A stretch of 64,000 bases of DNA. It comes from Chrysomallon squamiferum. Its lineage: Eukaryota > Mollusca > Gastropoda > Neomphalida > Peltospiridae. Shown here piece by piece: positions 12,808 through 24,054 of the stretch. Position 1 is the first letter of the stretch. Every line of letters starts with the position of its first letter. Where the stretch lies: positions 15,150,788-15,214,787 of the forward strand of contig CM022673.1 in assembly GCA_012295275.1 (NCBI GenBank), in the 5' to 3' direction. A program made the translations under genes and the position numbers. The notes under the pieces were generated by a model. It had not been told where the DNA came from. It was given only the letters and a program-made list of their open reading frames with translations, and did not search any database.

Positions 12808-14366
12808 TTATATTCTCACTTTTGTTGCTTCCACGAACCGCATTATCAGGTTGTCTACTTGGTTTTTTAGGTGTTTGGGGGGGTTGAAAATGTCACCTGG
12901 AGTAAATCTGACTTTGATGTTTGTTAAAGCTGTGTTTAGTTTGCGTCTGTCCTTGTCGTATTTGATGCAGTAAAAGATATAGTGTCTGACGTTGTCCAGT
13001 TTATGGCATGTGTCGCACTTGTCACTCACGGTGTTGTCGAGTCTATGTCTGCTGTCGTTTAGTCCGAAGGTCACTCCCACTCTGAGACGGGTTAAAGTTT
13101 GAGTTGTTTTGTTGTTGTCTGAGAGTGGGCTGGGCGAGTTGACTTTAGGTTTGATTATGTAGTGCCATAGTCTAGTCTTGTTGTCCCAGTCTTGTTGTCC
13201 CAGTCTTGTTGCCACGATTCGATCAGCTTATTGTGCGCTATGGTCATGATTTCGTTCACGTTGTATTTAGAGTCAAAGTCGATCGTGTCGTCGTCAAGCG
13301 AGTGTTTAGCGTTTTTGTCTGCCAGCTCGTTTCCAGTAACACCCACGTGGGCGGGTACCCACTCGAAGGTGACCTTGTGTCCTCTGTGGGTGATACAGTT
13401 TGTGATTTCGATAATCTGTCTAATGTACTGGGAGCTGCTGAATTTGAGTTTGTGCAGAGCTTGCAGTGAGCTGAGGGAGTCAGTCAGTATGAGGTATTTC
13501 TTTTTTTGGCTATTGACGTAGGTTTGAGTTAAGACCCATTTAAGTGCCGAGAGAATAGCTATTAGTTCCGTAGTGAAGACCGATATGTTGTTGGTCAGTC
13601 TACCTTTGTAGTTGAAGGGTACGTCGGGTAGTTCCGGCCTGACATGAAAGGCCATGCCGGTTCTTCCCGTGAGAGGGTCTTTGGAGCCGTCCGTGTATAT
13701 TTGTACGAAGTCCGAGTAGTTGTCGCTTAGTGCTGTCCTGTGTGTGTCGTTGAGTGATGCTTCTCTGTCGTTGATGTAGGGTAAGTTGTTTGGGATTATT
13801 GTGTTTATGGGATGGGTGGGGATGAGGTTTTTTATTTTGAACCAGTGTTTCAGACACTGTGTGCTGCGTCGGATTCGCAGCGGCAGCATGTTCAGTTCCA
13901 CAAACAGACTGTCCGTCGGTGTGCCTGGGAATACCCTGGCAACAATTCTGAGTGCCTTGTTGTAGACGGTGTCTAGCCGTTTTAGTTGGTATTCAGACAC
14001 ACCGCTGAACGCCTGGGATCCATACTGGAGTCTCGACACTATTAGTGTTTCGAACACCATCAAGAGAGATGACCTGTCATCTCCCCATTTGGCGTTCGAA
14101 AGCACTTTCAGTAGGTTCATGTATTGTGTGCACGTGTTGATTGTGTTGGTGATGTGTTGTTTAAAGTTAAGGCACCTGTCGAAGGTGACTCCCAGGAATT
14201 TGACTGCGTTTACTTGTGGGATTTTTGTGTTGTTGTAGTGTAGGTCTATTTTATTGTGTTTACTGTTGAATTTTCTCCCAAAGGTTACGGTGACAGTCTT
14301 GGATTGGGAGATGGTGACTCCCCAAGTTTCCGCCCAATTTTGTAAGTTATTTAAGTCTTTTTGCAT
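12808..14366 (-). pseudogene. LINE A2 ORF2 remnant: RT C-terminus and RNase H
   Basis: A 403-codon stretch (14,366-13,155) starts at the RT thumb (NNLQNWAETWGVTISQSK, FLGVTFDRC) and runs through RNase H (IYTDGSKDP, TDSLSS, EWVPAHVGVTGNELAD). A 14 bp tandem duplication near 13,178-13,205 then shifts the frame; the rest, with the CDTCHKLDNVRHYIFYC finger, continues to 12,808. About 150 bp between thumb and RNase H present in A1 is absent. It has no palm or catalytic FADD motif, so it cannot be an active RT. Confidence 0.9.
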
Positions 14367-16159
14367 ATCTGTTATTTAGGTTGGGGTTGGGAGTTTGTAG
14401 TGCTCCGTCTAAGAATAGGCCAGTGACAACCCTGAGTAGTTGGAGGGCTGTCACTGGGCTGTCTTTGTTGTTGATTGAGCCTAGTTGTGTTTGTCTTGTG
14501 TTTGTCCTGGAGGCTGGTGTGTATGGGTGTATGGTTGACGAGTGAGGGGGGCTTGCTGTGTGTGTGTTTTTGGCCTCCATGTGTTTCAGTGCGTTGCGGT
14601 AGGCCGCGCACAGGTGGCTGTGTGTGTAGTGTCGGCCGTTGCAGTTTGCGCACTGGGTGGGTTGGCGGCACGGATTGTCGGGCGTTTTCTTGGGGTGTTT
14701 GCCCCCACACCTGAAACACGTTGGGTGTCCCCGCAACGACCTGCACTTTGTTGTGTTGTGTCCCCATCTCTGGCACTGGGCGCATTTTGTGGGGTGTGTC
14801 TGAAACGCCCACAGTTTGAATGTACTGTTGTGGAATAGGATGTGCTCTGCTTGTGTTGTGGCAGACAGAAGCACATCCCAGTAGCCGTTGTTCCAGATCG
14901 TGATGTTCTGAATCATCACGTCTGGGTTTTCTTTTTTTTAATGCGTCCAGTATTTGTTTTGTTGTTTCCGTGCCAGGTTGTTTTTTTACGAGTTTCCGTA
15001 GGGATTGATCTGTTGTTGCTGTTTTGTGTGCCTTTTGTGTTGTGTAGTGGGTGTTTTGTTGTTGCGGTGTGGAGGCTGCCCGTCCAGTTGGTGGTACGTG
15101 GGCGTATAAGAATTATCTTAGCCAGGGTCGTCCCGGCGTCAGGTTGAGGAGCGGGAACTCCTTTGTGTTTATTGCTACTTTGGGGGCGTGTTGGGGAGTT
15201 TGTTTTGTAGGGTTGTCATGTCGCTGTTTGTATTTCTGTCTTTGTGTTGTCGGCCTTGTTTTGGTTGGTGTTGTCTGTTTTAGGGGTTCTGCAACGAAAG
15301 TGCATTGCCCCCAGGTGCCGTAAGCCACCGTCTTGTCCATTTGTCTGTGTATGGCTTGGCTGCTTGTTTTGTCCTGTGTGTATGTCTGTCCGTTTGGGGT
15401 AGATGGGTTTGTTTGTTTTGGGGGTGAGGGTACTCTCTTTTCGTGAGGTTCTTTGGTACACCTCTCTAGTGTGACCCACACCTTTTGACACTCCATGGGG
15501 TTGGGCATCAGTTCAATACTGGTACCCAGTTTGATGAGTGGAGTGTCCGAGTCAGCCCTGATGAAGGTTCCTCATCTGACATCCGGGTGTGGAAGAAAGT
15601 ATCGTCCAACAGTCGCGAGATGGACTGTTGGAAAAAGATCGCTTCGTACAGAGACGGGTTTCTTTTATTAAAAAAGACCCGTCTCAGTCCGGGGATTGGG
15701 GACTTAGCGGGCCTAGGGGGTGGCTGACAGTTTGAGGGATTTTTGCGAGCCCTGTTGGGGAACAGCAATGCTCAGCATGTCCAGGGCTGAAAACCTGTTC
15801 GATGTGCTGACTGGAGCCTGTTCTGGGGGGGATTGGACAGTTGGGTGGGTTTTCCTTTTCTTGTTTTTGTGTTGTGGGGACTCCGGAATGATGGTCATTC
15901 CGGTTGGGGCAGTTGCGGTCCAGTTGAGGATTTGGTTACAGTCTGGGGACAGGGTGGGGCGGGGGGAGCCGTCAGGTGACGTCTCTACCAGTCCCACGTA
16001 TATCGTGTCCCCCTCAGAGTTGTCGGATAGGTTTCCGTTGTCTCTGTCGACCGGGGAGCCAAGAGATTCCACGCGTGGTAATTCCGCCTCCGTTCCGCAG
16101 ATTTTTTGAGGGGTAGCCTCGGCGATAACTGTGCCGATGGATTTATTCGTATCGGCCAT
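14367..16159 (-). pseudogene. LINE A2 ORF1, frameshifted, C-terminus lost at deletion joint
   Basis: Starts MADTNKSIGTVIAEATPQKI. Frame changes occur near 15,740, 15,510 and 15,100-14,920. All three zinc knuckles are present (CAQCQRWGHNTTKC, CFRCGGKHPKKTPDNPC, CANCNGRHYTHSHLC). The C-terminus after NNR runs into RT sequence out of register at the internal deletion. The N-terminal third differs much more from A1 than A3 does. Confidence 0.88.
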
Positions 16160-16595
16160 TTTTATTTAGTATACGAGTTGATTAATTATTATTATTTTTA
16201 TTACACTAATGACACTACCAAAAGAAAGCAAACAAGGTTAAATTATTAAATTTAGTTTTGCTAATAATATTCCAAGAATTAAAAGTTTAGATAATAGTTA
16301 TATATTTATATTTGTCTATATGCAGTTAATAGTAAATTAATAGTTACAGTACACGAATTTAAAAAATTTGACAACAATAGCACTGGGGGAGAGGGTTTGA
16401 GGTTGGTAAGGGGAGAGATAAGAGGAAGTTTCAAAGTTTGGTGCTGGGAAAGTGAGTATGACGTGCTGGGATGATAGGATTCCTTTTCTTACCAAATTTG
16501 ATGTCGAGTGTTCTAAGTTCGAAATTGAATTCCGGAATCCTAATTTGGGAAGTTTCACAGATGAACAGATAATTCCCGGTGGACTGTGGATTCTG

Positions 16596-17179
16596 ATTGG
16601 TTGGCGCTGTCTCTAAGTTGATTGGTCGACAGCTTCTTGTGCAGACTGGCTTTTTAGTGGCTGGCGCTAGCTCGTCGTTGATTGGTTGCAGACTTTCGTT
16701 GGAACTGGAATGTTATTGGTTGAACGCTAGCTCGTCGATGGTTGGCTGAAACTCAATTCCTTTTGCTTTTGTTTTTCGCGATCGTGTGTACCGTGGTCCT
16801 AGAAGTATTCCTATCACAATTTTAGCGAATTTGCAGGAACAATTAAATGGCAATCCAAGTGCGGAAGTTGAACAATTATTCCTTCTAGAAACCGGAAACT
16901 TTTTGGATCGAAACAGCGAATCTGGAAAACTGAGCAAGTGGAGCGAATCTGTGACGTCTGTGTCTGTCGGAAAGTTGAACGGGAATGGTCCTTTAGGTCG
17001 GATGGATGGATGGAGAACTCTTTTTACGTGCCCACGTCCAATTCAAGGTTCGGGCACGCCTATCCCGGATCCGATCTCTGGGATCGCCAGGGATGGGTTC
17101 CGGGACTCGGTCCTTTAGGTCGACAGGTTCTCGCTGAGACTGGATTTTTATTGGCTGCCGCTAGCTCGTCGTTGATTGG
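16596..17179 (-). promoter_or_regulatory. LINE A2 leader with CCAAT boxes, duplicated
   Basis: ATTGG (CCAAT in element sense) occurs at 16,596, 16,621, 16,681, 16,715, 17,150 and 17,175, with the recurring phrase GCTAGCTCGTCGTTGATTGG. Phrases such as CTCAATTCCTTTTGCT, GGCAATCCAAGTG and GGATCGAAAC appear twice (16,750-16,915 and 17,188-17,362), so two leader units lie in tandem. Positional logic, not data, suggests promoter function. Confidence 0.6.
17005..17106. repeat. 102 bp block, copy 2 (identical at 12,196-12,297)
   Basis: Same 102 bases as in the A1 leader without a visible difference. Here it lies between the two leader units of A2 and is flanked on both sides by GGTCCTTTAGGTCG, a 14 bp direct repeat (16,987-17,000 and 17,109-17,122) that looks like a target-site duplication. 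Confidence 0.88.
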
Positions 17180-17420
17180 TTAGATCTCAATTCCTTTTGC
17201 TGTTTGGCGATCGTGTAATCCAAGAAGCGCTTTTCCTAAGTATTCCTAAGTGCACACCAATGGAAAGAATTTGCAGGAACAAATGAACGGCAATCCAAGT
17301 GAGAAAGTTCAACAATTATTCTTTGTGTAGAAAACGGAAACTTTTGGATCGAAACTGAGCGAATCTGGAAAACTGAACGTCTGAGCGAATCTGTTACGGA
17401 AACCTCTGAGCGAATCTGTC

Positions 17421-17454
17421 CGACTGCTTGCGAGAGCGAATCTGAGCGAATCTG
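17421..17454 (-). other. Second H4-leader-like segment, in the A2 leader
   Basis: 34 bases match 362-395 upstream of H4 with one difference. The preceding 80 bases contain more copies of the core GAGCGAATCTG (near 17,367, 17,391, 17,408), so in the LINE the core is reiterated while H4 has it once plus a GAGCTAATCTG variant. Confidence 0.8.
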
Positions 17455-17488
17455 CGAAACGAGAATTTTAACAGATGATGGATGATGG

Positions 17489-19365
17489 ATGGCTTTCTTT
17501 ACCGCTGCATCCGATCTGTTATTGGGGTTGGGAGTCCGCAGTGATCCGTCTAGGAATAGTAACAACCCTGAGTAGCTGGAGGGCTGTCACTGGGCTGTCT
17601 TTGTTGTTTAGTGCGCCCAGTTGTGCGTGTATTGTGTTTGTCCTGGGGGCTGGTGTGTATGGGTGTATGGCTGACGAGTGAGGGGGGCTAGCTGTGTGTG
17701 TGTTTTGGGCCTCCAGGTGTTTCAGTGCGTTGTGGTAGGCCGCGCATAGGTGGCTGTGTGTGTGGTATCGGCCGTTGCAATTTGCGCACTGGACGGGTTG
17801 ACGGCACGGGTTTTCTGGCGTTTTCTTGGGGTGTTTTCCCCCACACCTGAAACACGTGGGGTGTCCCCTCAACAACCTGCATTTTTTAGTACCGTGTCCC
17901 CATCGTTCACACTGGGCGCATTTGATGGGTTGTGTTTCGAATGTCAGCAGTTGTAGTTGTTTGTGTTTGAAACGGATGTGGTCTACTTTCGTGTTGGCAG
18001 ACAGACGCACATCCCAGTAGCCGTTGCTCCAGATGGTGATGGTCTGAATCATCACATCTGGGTTTTCTTCTTTTACTATTTTTAGGATTTGTGTAGCTGT
18101 TTCTGTAAATGTTTTTATTTTCACCAGTCTTCTATTGCTGTGGTGGTTGCTGTTGGTGTTGTGTATTGAGTGTCTTTTTGTGGGGTGTTTTGTTGTTGTG
18201 GAATGGATTTTGCCCGTGCAGTTGGTGGCACGCTCGAGTAAAATAACTCTCGAGGCCAGGTTCTTCCTGGTGTGAGGGTGAGGTGCGGGAACTCCTCTGT
18301 GTTGTTTGATAGTTTGGGGGATTTGTTTTGTGGGGTTATCATGGCGATGTTTCTTTTGTTTGGGTATTGTCGGGTTTGTGTTGGTTGCTTCTTGTAAAAA
18401 TTCATTTTTGTGTGATGTTTGTTTTGTTGTTTCTGTGTATGGTTTCTGTTTTTTTTTTGTTTGGTGTTTACCTGGGTTAGGGGTTCTGCAGTGAAGGTGC
18501 AGTCCCCCCAGGTGCCGTAGGCCACCGTACGGTCCATTTGTTTATGGATTGCCTTGCTACTCTTTTGGTCTTGAGAGTAGCCTAGTTCGATGGGGGTATA
18601 GGGGTATAGGGTTTTTACGTGGGTGGGTTCCCTCCTCTCTCGAGGTTCCTTTGTACACCTCTCGAGTGTGACACACACCTTTTGACACTATGGGGTTGGG
18701 CATCAGTTCCATGCTGGTACCCAGTTTGATGAGTGAGCTGTCCGATTCGGCCCTGACGAACGTGGTCTCATCAGACAGCCGGGTGTGGAATAATGTGTCG
18801 TCCAACAGTCGCGTCCGGTCTGTTGGAAGAATATAGCTTCGTACAGGGTCGGTTTTTTGTTGTTGAACAATACCCGCCTCAGCCCGGGGATTGGTGCCTT
18901 AGCGGGTCTAGGAGGATTGGCGGACAGTTTGAGGGATTTATGGGAGCCCTGTTGGGGGACAGCGATGTTGAGCATGTCCAGGGCCGAAAATCTGTTTGCT
19001 GTGCTGACTGGTAGCTGTTCTGGGGGAGATGGGACAGTTGGGTGGGTTTTGCGTTTTTTATTTTTATTTTTTGGTTGGGGGGACTCCGGAACGGTGGTCA
19101 GTCCGGTTCGAACATTTGTGGGCTAGTTACAGATTTGGAGACATTCTGGGGGAGTGGACAGGTCGGGGCAGGGAGAGCCGTCCGGTGTCGTCTGTACCAG
19201 TCCCACGTAGATGATGTCGTTTAATGAGCCGCCAGATGTGTTTCCGATGTCGTCTGGGAAGCCGAGAGAGCAGAAGTCTGGGAGTTCCCTTTCTGTTTCT
19301 CCTGATTTTTTGGGGGAACCCTCTTCGGTATTGGGCGTGCTGACTAGTTTGGTTGTGTCCACCAT
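17489..19365 (-). pseudogene. LINE A3 ORF1, frameshifted
   Basis: Starts MVDTTKLVSTPNTEEGSP with the family motif DIIYVGLVQTTPDGSPCP. Several frame changes (near 19,130, 18,700 and 18,120) break it. Knuckles CAQCERWGHGTKKC, CFRCGGKHPKKTPENPC and CANCNGRYHTHSHLC remain. Closer to A1 than to A2. Confidence 0.87.
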
Positions 19366-19405
19366 TTTATCGTTAGTTTAATATGTTAGCTTCCTTAGTT
19401 TTATT
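17489..19405 (-). mobile_element. LINE A3: ORF1-only fragment
   Basis: Minus-strand copy with a short leader piece and ORF1, cut off at about 17,489 just before the ORF1 stop, where the A2 leader repeats begin. ORF2 is absent. Its upstream end meets a LINE B 3'UTR at about 19,405-19,412 in a shared T-rich tract. Confidence 0.85.
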
Positions 19406-19411
19406 TTTAAT

Positions 19412-20021
19412 TTTAGTCCTAGCTTCAGGATTTATAACATCTTTTAAATTAAAATAAAATGTAAATAAGTTAACTACATTTATGTTCTTATTTGTTTTAG
19501 TTGCAGGTTTTTTTTTTATAATATCTTTTAAAACAATAAAAAGACCATTGGCAAAAAAAAATAAAATAAAAAAAAAACAGGTTTGGACCACGTGGACCAT
19601 AAGGAAGCAGCCAAAAAGGAACAACAACAGCAGCCAAAAAACGAAACAACAACAGCAGCCAAAAAGAAACAACATCAGCAGCCAAAAAGAAACAACGACA
19701 GCAGCCAAGAGCAGAACAACCAGGACGGCAAACAACACAGACCCGGTGATGGCCGAGAGATTGTGCCGGATATCACGGGGGGCGGATTGCGGCTGCGATA
19801 CATCCGTACCGACTCGTTACGATCCGATATGCTGGACACTTCCTTGTGTCCTGCAATCGTGGCGAGAATCCATTCTTTTCCCTGCCCAAAACTCTTTTCT
19901 GCGACGGAAGCGCCCGCTGACCTGTCAGAAAGCGTGCCCATCGCAGACGTGCTTCACAACAGCTTGCTCTGATCAGCACGTTAATTTTTTTCCTATTCCT
20001 ATTCCTAATTTTCGAACCAAC
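19412..20021 (+). mobile_element. LINE B 3'UTR fragment (B0) at the head of the array
   Basis: Starts TTAGTCCTAGCTTCAGG and matches the 3'UTR of every following unit: an A run, then a repeat-rich stretch of AACAACAACAGCAGCC, then GTTACGATCCGATATGCTGG and the tail of CCTATT repeats. It has no coding part and directly abuts unit B1. It is most simply the end of a truncated first array unit. Confidence 0.88.
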
Positions 20022-20458
20022 CATTCTTCTCACAACACACGCTTGATCGTCGTCACGGTCGGTCCCGACATGGTGTAAGCCCGGAAGATAAGCTGTGAAG
20101 ATTACTCACGGACGGATTTATTTAGATTTAAATTCTTATTTATATTATTTGTAGGCTTTTGTATTATTGTTACTTTTATTACTTTTCTTTTTTCTTCTCT
20201 GCTGTTTGTTACCGGAAAGTAAAAGAGAAAAAAGTATCTCAAATAACCGATATATCTTTTATCTTTATCTCGATCTGAAAGTGAGTTGCGTTGAGCTTTA
20301 GTCTTTTTTGAATTAATATAGAATTGTCTATATATTTAAAAAAAAAAAAAAAAAAAAAAGAAAAAAATAATAATAAGCAATTCAAATATATTATTGAAAC
20401 CCGATATATTTTTTATAAAAACACACAAAACAACAACAACCCATACCTACATGCAAAC

Positions 20459-21921
20459 ATGGCAACAAAAAACATCAACATTTACAGCTCGGGAATCGAT
20501 ACCTCGGAGATGGAAACTAGGGTTCCAAAACGACCCAGGGACAGGAGCCCTAGCTCCGTCGAGAAAACAAAAAACAGGAAACAAAAGAAAATAATCGATA
20601 TCACAGTCCAACACACACATTCCGAAACTGAAATAACTGAAGAACAAAAAATTAATAGAAATCTCAACATTTTGGCAAGGCTAAGAGAATCGGACAGCGA
20701 AGACGAAAGCGAACCAAACGCGTGGAAAATAATTAAAAGAAAAAAAAAAAAAAACACACCCACAGCCGAACCACCATCGCAGTTCACAAAAGAAATTACA
20801 CAAACATTGATAAACAGTTGCGCTATTTAATAGAAGCGCAAATACACATTATGGACAAAACGACAAAAGTCAACAAAAGTAATAACGGAAAAGAAATCTA
20901 CTTCGAAGTAGATACAAAAACACTTAAAACAATTGGTCCCAACATCACAATCTGGGACGAAACATTTGTTGTCACGGTTTTAGCCAAACTAATCCCCGAT
21001 ACAAAACAACCACAGAAAACACCCACACCACAACCCAGAAAAACACTACTCGCAACACCGCAGCCAAAACAAACTCCTATTACCAAACAACAACAACAAC
21101 AACCCAAACACACAACAAAACCAAAAGAAACAACATGCAAATATATCTCTAAAGATTTGAGGTTTTATTACCCACACGCAAACAAGCTAGATTTCTTTGA
21201 AATATTTAACAAAGAACTAGTAAAACAAACAAACTCAACTCTAGTCGGTGTGGAAATGTGGAGAAAGCCAAACTACTGGACCACACTGACATTTAACACA
21301 AAATTAATAAACACAACCATCACCATTGATGGCTACAAATACACACTGGCAGAAATGAGGCCGCAGTTGCCCAAGTGCGGCCACTGTCAGAAATGGGGGC
21401 ACATCACAAACCAGTGCTCCCACAGAAACAACCAGAAACATTTAACATGTGGAAATCACCACAGAAACTCAGGCCAATGCCGGTCTCTGGCAAAATGCGC
21501 AAATTGCCAGGGACCACACGAATCGCACTACAAGATGTGCCCAGCAAAGATGCAAGCAACCAACAATTTCGAACACAATAGGAGAGACAACAAAATTTTA
21601 CAAAACGTGAACAAAAAATGCCAGAAGATAGAAGAAAAAACGAAAACCATTATAGAAACAAAAATAAATCAACACAACGAGAAACCAAAAGACAATCTCG
21701 ACAGGGAGGTCAGGATAGCAGAAATGCACAAAATCATTGTCTGCCTCCTGATTGAGCTTCAGAACATCAGGACCAATAAAGGAAACACAAATGATGAAGC
21801 CAATCTGGAGCAGACAGTAGCCCAGATAATTGAAGACAGCTTGGGCTTCAACATCGACACACATGACAAAAGACTAAAATTACACACAGACAGGAGAAAT
21901 CCTACAAACACAAAACAGTGA
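20459..21921 (+). pseudogene. LINE B1 ORF1
   Basis: Starts MATKNINIYSSGIDTSEMET. One frame break lies in the A run near 20,745; from 20,818 the frame is open to the TGA at 21,919. Knuckle 1 is intact (CGHCQKWGHITNQC). Knuckle 2 has lost 12 bases, which removes Ser-Phe-Cys-Gly and one zinc ligand, leaving CGNHHRNSGQC. Knuckle 3 (CANCQGPHESHYKMC) is intact. Confidence 0.88.
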
Positions 21922-23010
21922 ACAAAAACAAAACAAAACAAAACAGTAACAACCATTTACAAACTCTTCACGACAAGCACGCCAAGAACACAGGTCTCTC
22001 CGTCCTTCAATGGAACGCCAAAGGCCTTCACTCAACAGGCCACGGAGACGAACTACTACACTTCCTGGCCTCCACTACAAACACACCGGACATAATATGC
22101 ATTCAAGAAACATGGCTGGGACATTACAACAAAAACAACAAAACAACAAAACCTTTACGGTCCCCGGGTACCAAAGTCACTACGTCAACAGATACAACAG
22201 CACCCGGGAGGTATCATGACTCTCGTCAAACAAGACATTCCACACACCAAGCTGAACCAAGCCAAAGTTCACGCCAACATAGAAATACTAAGCATCACAA
22301 TACACAACAACAATCAAAACATCGACATCATTAACATATACAGCCCACCCACTCCCGCACTACACACCATTCAAACCCAGGATTTAAACAAAATGATCAC
22401 AACAAACAACAAGGTCATTATAGTGGGCGATTTCAACTGTCACAACACCCTATGGGGTGGCTCGACAGACGACAGCCCTGGAATCGTCCTCGAAGATTTC
22501 CTGGAACAAAACCAGCTGGTCTGTTTGAACGACGGAACATTCACATACACTAGCGACATCAATGGGGGCCAAACCGCCATTGATGTAACTTTCCCAAGCA
22601 AGGACATCGCAGCACTCTCCGAATGGCAAGTGCTCGATGAGCTGAACAGCGACCACCACCCGATACTCACCAACTACAACAGCAAGAACACCTTCTCGGA
22701 CAGATCCATCTTCACACCGAAATGGAACTTCAACAAAGCAGACTGGGAAGGCTTCTACAAAGCATGCAGAAACATCAACACGCAGAACCCCAACGACATC
22801 GACGCCTACTGCGCATCACTCACCAACACGATACACGCCATTGCAATCAGATACATACCCAAAACCAGAAAATGCACCGGCAAAATATCCACTCCCTGGT
22901 GGACGGAACGCATAGAAAACAAATGCAAGGAGAGAAACAAATACAGAAGACAATATAAAAACGAGAGAAATCATTCTACGCACGAAAAATATAAAATATC
23001 ATATTCTTAG
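21918..23010 (+). pseudogene. LINE B1 ORF2 remnant: endonuclease only
   Basis: APE-type endonuclease with LQWNAKGL, ICIQETWL, YSPPTPAL, VGDFNCHN and LNSDHHPIL. A one-base loss in the A run near 22,150 splits it. No ATG precedes the domain in its frame; the frame overlaps the ORF1 stop as GTGA. The frame ends STHEKYKISYS then TAG at the RT deletion joint. Confidence 0.85.
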
Positions 23011-24054
23011 TCCTAGCTTCAGGATTTATAACATCTTTTAAATTAAAATAAAATGTAAATAAGTTAACTACATTTATGTTCTTATTTGTTTTAGTTGCAG
23101 TTTTTTTTAATTTTTTTATAATATCTTTTAAAACAATAAAAAGACCATTGGCAAAAAAAAAAAAAGAAAAAAAAAAAAAAAAAACAGGTTTGGACCACGC
23201 GGACCATAAGGAAGCAGCCAAAAAGGAACAACAACAGCAGCCAAAAAACGAAACAACAACAGCAGCCAAAAAGAAACAACATCAGCAGCCAAAAAGAAAC
23301 AACGACAGCAGCCAAGAGCAGAACAACCAGGACGGCAAACAACACAGACCCGGTGATGGCCGAGAGATTGTGCCGGATGTCACGGGGGGCGGATTGCGGC
23401 TGCGATACATCCGTACCGACTCGTTACGATCCGATATGCTGGACACTTCCTTGTGTCCTGCAATCGTGGCGAGAATCCATTCTTTTCCCTGCCCAAAACT
23501 CTTTTCTGCGACGGAAGCGCCCGCTGACCTGTCAGAAAGCGTGCCCATCGCAGACGTGCTTCACAACAGCTTGCTCTGATCAGCACGTTAATTTTTTTCC
23601 TATTCCTATTCCTAATTTTCGAACCAACCATTCTTCTCACAACACACGCTTGATCGTCGTCACGGTCGGTCCCGACATGGTGTAAGCCCGGAAGATAAGC
23701 TGTGAAGATTACTCACGGACGGATTTATTTAGATTTAAATTCTTATTTATATTATTTGTAGGCTTTTGTATTATTGTTACTTTTATTACTTTTCTTTTTT
23801 TTCTCTGCTGTTTGTTACCGGAAAGTAAAAGAGAAAAAAGTATCTCAAATAACCGATATATCTTTTATCTTTATCTCGATCTGAAAGTGAGTTGCGTTGA
23901 GCTTTAGTCTTTTTTGAATTAATATAGAATTGTCTATATATTTAAAAAAAAAAAAAATAATAATAATAATAAGCAATTCAAATATATTATTGAAACCCGA
24001 TATATTTTTTATAAAAACACACAAAACAACAACAACCCATACCTACATGCAAAC

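Larger units (their letters stand above)
12647..17474 (-). mobile_element. LINE A2: internally deleted family A copy
   Basis: Minus-strand copy with 3'UTR, the ORF2 tail (RT thumb, RNase H, finger) fused directly to the end of ORF1, a full-length ORF1 region, and a long leader of about 1.3 kb that contains two partial leader units. Relative to A1 about 2,369 bp (all endonuclease and most RT) is missing. The joint at 14,362-14,375 lies on a 7-base microhomology, ATCTGTT. It represents a subfamily distinct from A1/A3 by ORF1 sequence. Confidence 0.85.
20022..23628 (+). mobile_element. LINE B1, array unit 1
   Basis: RT-less unit. The 5'UTR lacks the ~60 bp segment (TGTGCTTTGTGCTGACTGAG...) present in B4 and B6. 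Deletion joint near 23,001; 3'UTR 23,011-23,628. Confidence 0.92.

Noticed and set aside
19583-19972. A 129-codon open frame in the LINE B 3'UTR, repeated in most array units
   Set aside because: The units are near-identical, so its presence in each says nothing about selection. It is broken in B3's neighbour at 27,060-27,110 and in B6 by a stop near 52,938, and is not conserved in the diverged B5 3'UTR.
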